DNA from: Sinorhizobium chiapasense | Lineage (GTDB): Bacteria; Pseudomonadota; Alphaproteobacteria; Rhizobiales; Rhizobiaceae | NCBI RefSeq assembly: GCF_036488675.1 | Contig: NZ_CP133148.1 | Coordinates: forward strand, 4,027,001 to 4,091,000 | Reading direction: 5' to 3' | DNA: 64,000 bases | In this document: positions 62,912-64,000 of the stretch, piece by piece | Position numbering within the stretch: position 1 is the first letter of the stretch | Layout of the letters: each line of letters starts with the position of its first letter | Program-made: the position numbers and the translations under genes | The notes under the pieces: generated by a model | Database searches by the model: none | What the model saw: only the letters and a program-made list of their open reading frames with translations | What the model was told of the DNA's origin: nothing

Positions 62912-63409
62912 TCAGCGCCGGCGGGCGGTCGCGAGCGCGCGGGCAAAGGCGAGCGCGAAGGTTTCGCGGTCGTCGCGATTGAGGAAGGAGCCGATATCGG
63001 TCTGGCGGCCGCCACCGATGATCCACATCGAAACGATGCCAATCTCCTGGTGCCGCCTGATGCTGAACCGTGCCCAGAAGGGATTGAAGCGATGCTCGAT
63101 CATTCGCCCCGATGGCGTGAATTTCTTAACGGAAACGTCGGTCCGCGAGATGCTGACCTCTTCCCGGGCGCGTGCGGAACGATAGTTTAGCCAGAAGGCG
63201 CCGAAAAGCAGGACGAAATCTAGGCCGAAAAAGAAGACGATCGGCCATGCGCCGATGACCAGGAAAACGAATACGTGCACGAGGCTCATCGCGCCTGCGA
63301 TCATAAGGAGGACTTTGAACCCCTTGAGACCGAGCGAACGGTAGGGCGTGAGCTCGGCCGCGAAGATCGGCTGGTCGTTGATGGAGGTCTCGGCGTTGCC
63401 TTCGGTCAT
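62912..63409 (-). CDS. DUF2244 membrane protein
   Basis: A 165-residue protein with two adjacent hydrophobic helices near residues 30-75 (VLLMIAGAMSLVHVFVFLVI and PIVFFFGLDFVLLFGAFWL) and a soluble C-terminal domain containing WARFSIRRHQEIGIVS and IGSFLNRDDRETFALAFARAL, features of the uncharacterised DUF2244 family. ATG at 63409; a TTG two codons earlier is in frame. It is divergent from nth with a 22-bp gap. Function unknown. Confidence 0.8.
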   Translation of the reverse strand: MTEGNAETSINDQPIFAAELTPYRSLGLKGFKVLLMIAGAMSLVHVFVFLVIGAWPIVFFFGLDFVLLFGAFWLNYRSARAREEVSISRTDVSVKKFTPSGRMIEHRFNPFWARFSIRRHQEIGIVSMWIIGGGRQTDIGSFLNRDDRETFALAFARALATARRR

Positions 63410-63431
63410 GACCAATGACTATAGATGCCGC

Positions 63432-64000
63432 ATGAAAAACGTGAAGCTGAAAACGCCGAAGCAACCGTCAAAATCGAACGCAACGACAGCCCGCTTGGCC
63501 CGGGCGCGGCAACGCAGTGCCTACGGCGCTGCCGAGATCGAGGAGATCTTCCGTCGCTTCTCCGTGCAGCGCCCCGAGCCGAGGGGCGAACTCGAACACG
63601 TCAACCCGTTCACGCTGGTGGTGGCGGTCGCGCTTTCGGCCCAGGCAACCGACGCCGGCGTCAACAAGGCGACGCGGGCGCTCTTTGCCGTCGCCGATAC
63701 GCCGCAAAAGATGCTGGCGTTGGGTGAGGAGAAGCTTCGGGACTATATCAAGACGATCGGACTTTACCGCAACAAGGCGAAAAACGTCATCGCGCTCTCG
63801 GAAAAACTGATCGCCGATTTCGGCGGTGAGGTACCCCGCACGCGGGAAGAACTGGTGACCCTGCCGGGCGTCGGGCGCAAGACCGCCAATGTCGTCTTGT
63901 CCATGGCTTTCGGCCAGCCGACGATCGCCGTCGACACCCATATCTTCCGCATCGCCAATCGCATTCTTCTCGCGCCGGGCAGGACGCCGGACGAAGTGGA
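63432..64000 (+). CDS. nth: endonuclease III, 3'-truncated by window edge
   Basis: A bifunctional DNA glycosylase/AP lyase of base-excision repair acting on oxidised pyrimidines. The visible 189 codons include the substrate pocket VALSAQATD, the helix-hairpin-helix LPGVGRKTANVV with the catalytic Lys, and VDTHIFRIANR with the catalytic Asp. The frame is open to position 64000; the C-terminal part with the iron-sulfur cluster lies outside. The first 30 residues are a basic extension usual in alphaproteobacteria. Confidence 0.95.
   Translation, partial: MKNVKLKTPKQPSKSNATTARLARARQRSAYGAAEIEEIFRRFSVQRPEPRGELEHVNPFTLVVAVALSAQATDAGVNKATRALFAVADTPQKMLALGEEKLRDYIKTIGLYRNKAKNVIALSEKLIADFGGEVPRTREELVTLPGVGRKTANVVLSMAFGQPTIAVDTHIFRIANRILLAPGRTPDEV

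Noticed and set aside
1..64000. CRISPR arrays, prophage genes, insertion sequences, tRNA or rRNA genes
   Set aside because: No regularly spaced repeats, integrase or transposase motifs, or recognisable tRNA/rRNA sequences were seen by eye; small structured RNAs could still be missed without a covariance search.

Overview
The window is a high-GC alphaproteobacterial chromosome segment, most likely from a Sinorhizobium/Ensifer species or a close Rhizobiaceae relative. The reasons are the gene complement, the Flp pilus cluster layout, the YejABEF/MepA/MgsA/Glk/DapB/GpmA neighbourhood, and RIME-type intergenic palindromic elements. Genes are densely packed, often with overlapping start and stop codons, and nothing looks like a prophage, transposase gene, CRISPR array, tRNA or rRNA.

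Left region (1-20.9 kb). After the 3' part of an O6-alkylguanine methyltransferase gene and a 541-bp AT-rich gap carrying a perfect CtrA-type box, there is a surface-polysaccharide locus. It starts with an asparagine-synthase-like amidotransferase, an acyl carrier protein, an AMP-forming ligase and a short NadE-like protein. It continues with two paralogous GNAT-like proteins flanking a PrmC-like methyltransferase and a Wzx-type flippase, then a Wzz/GumC-type chain-length protein, an O-antigen ligase/polymerase, a polysaccharide deacetylase, three glycosyltransferases, a VanZ protein and a secreted clan-A glycoside hydrolase. The layout recalls exosortase-A-associated exopolysaccharide loci, but no exosortase, export channel (Wza) or priming transferase is present.

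Middle-left (20.9-33.2 kb). A Zn/Cd/Pb-type P1B ATPase lies behind a textbook MerR-family operator. A nucleoside uptake and salvage region follows: an ABC transporter without its binding protein, then cdd, punA and deoA on the plus strand, converging on a minus-strand group deoB-add-upp. The upp leader contains two identical 10-nt segments, one at the ribosome binding site, both complementary to a third segment between them. This is a candidate RNA switch.

Middle (33.3-45.3 kb). A Tad/Flp type IVb pilus cluster: pilA with a strong terminator, then cpaA, cpaB, cpaC, cpaD, cpaE, cpaF, tadB and tadC on plus. Two TadE/TadG-like minor pilins, a solo secretin-N-domain protein and a TadD-like TPR lipoprotein are on minus.

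Right region (45.3-64 kb). A leucyl aminopeptidase, MarR regulator and NlpC/P60 hydrolase are followed by a minus-strand yejABEF peptide importer with a GhrA-type dehydrogenase. Then come mepA, mgsA, glk, an MsbA-like ABC exporter, dapB and gpmA. The end of the window holds an AraC-methyltransferase fusion, a DUF2244 membrane protein and the start of nth.

Several repeat families punctuate the intergenic gaps: RIME-like elements, a two-hairpin element of 99-104 bp in three copies (one inserted cleanly into a RIME), and a hairpin family whose stems differ in sequence yet remain complementary. All functional calls rest on reading motifs and context by eye; no database search was run.
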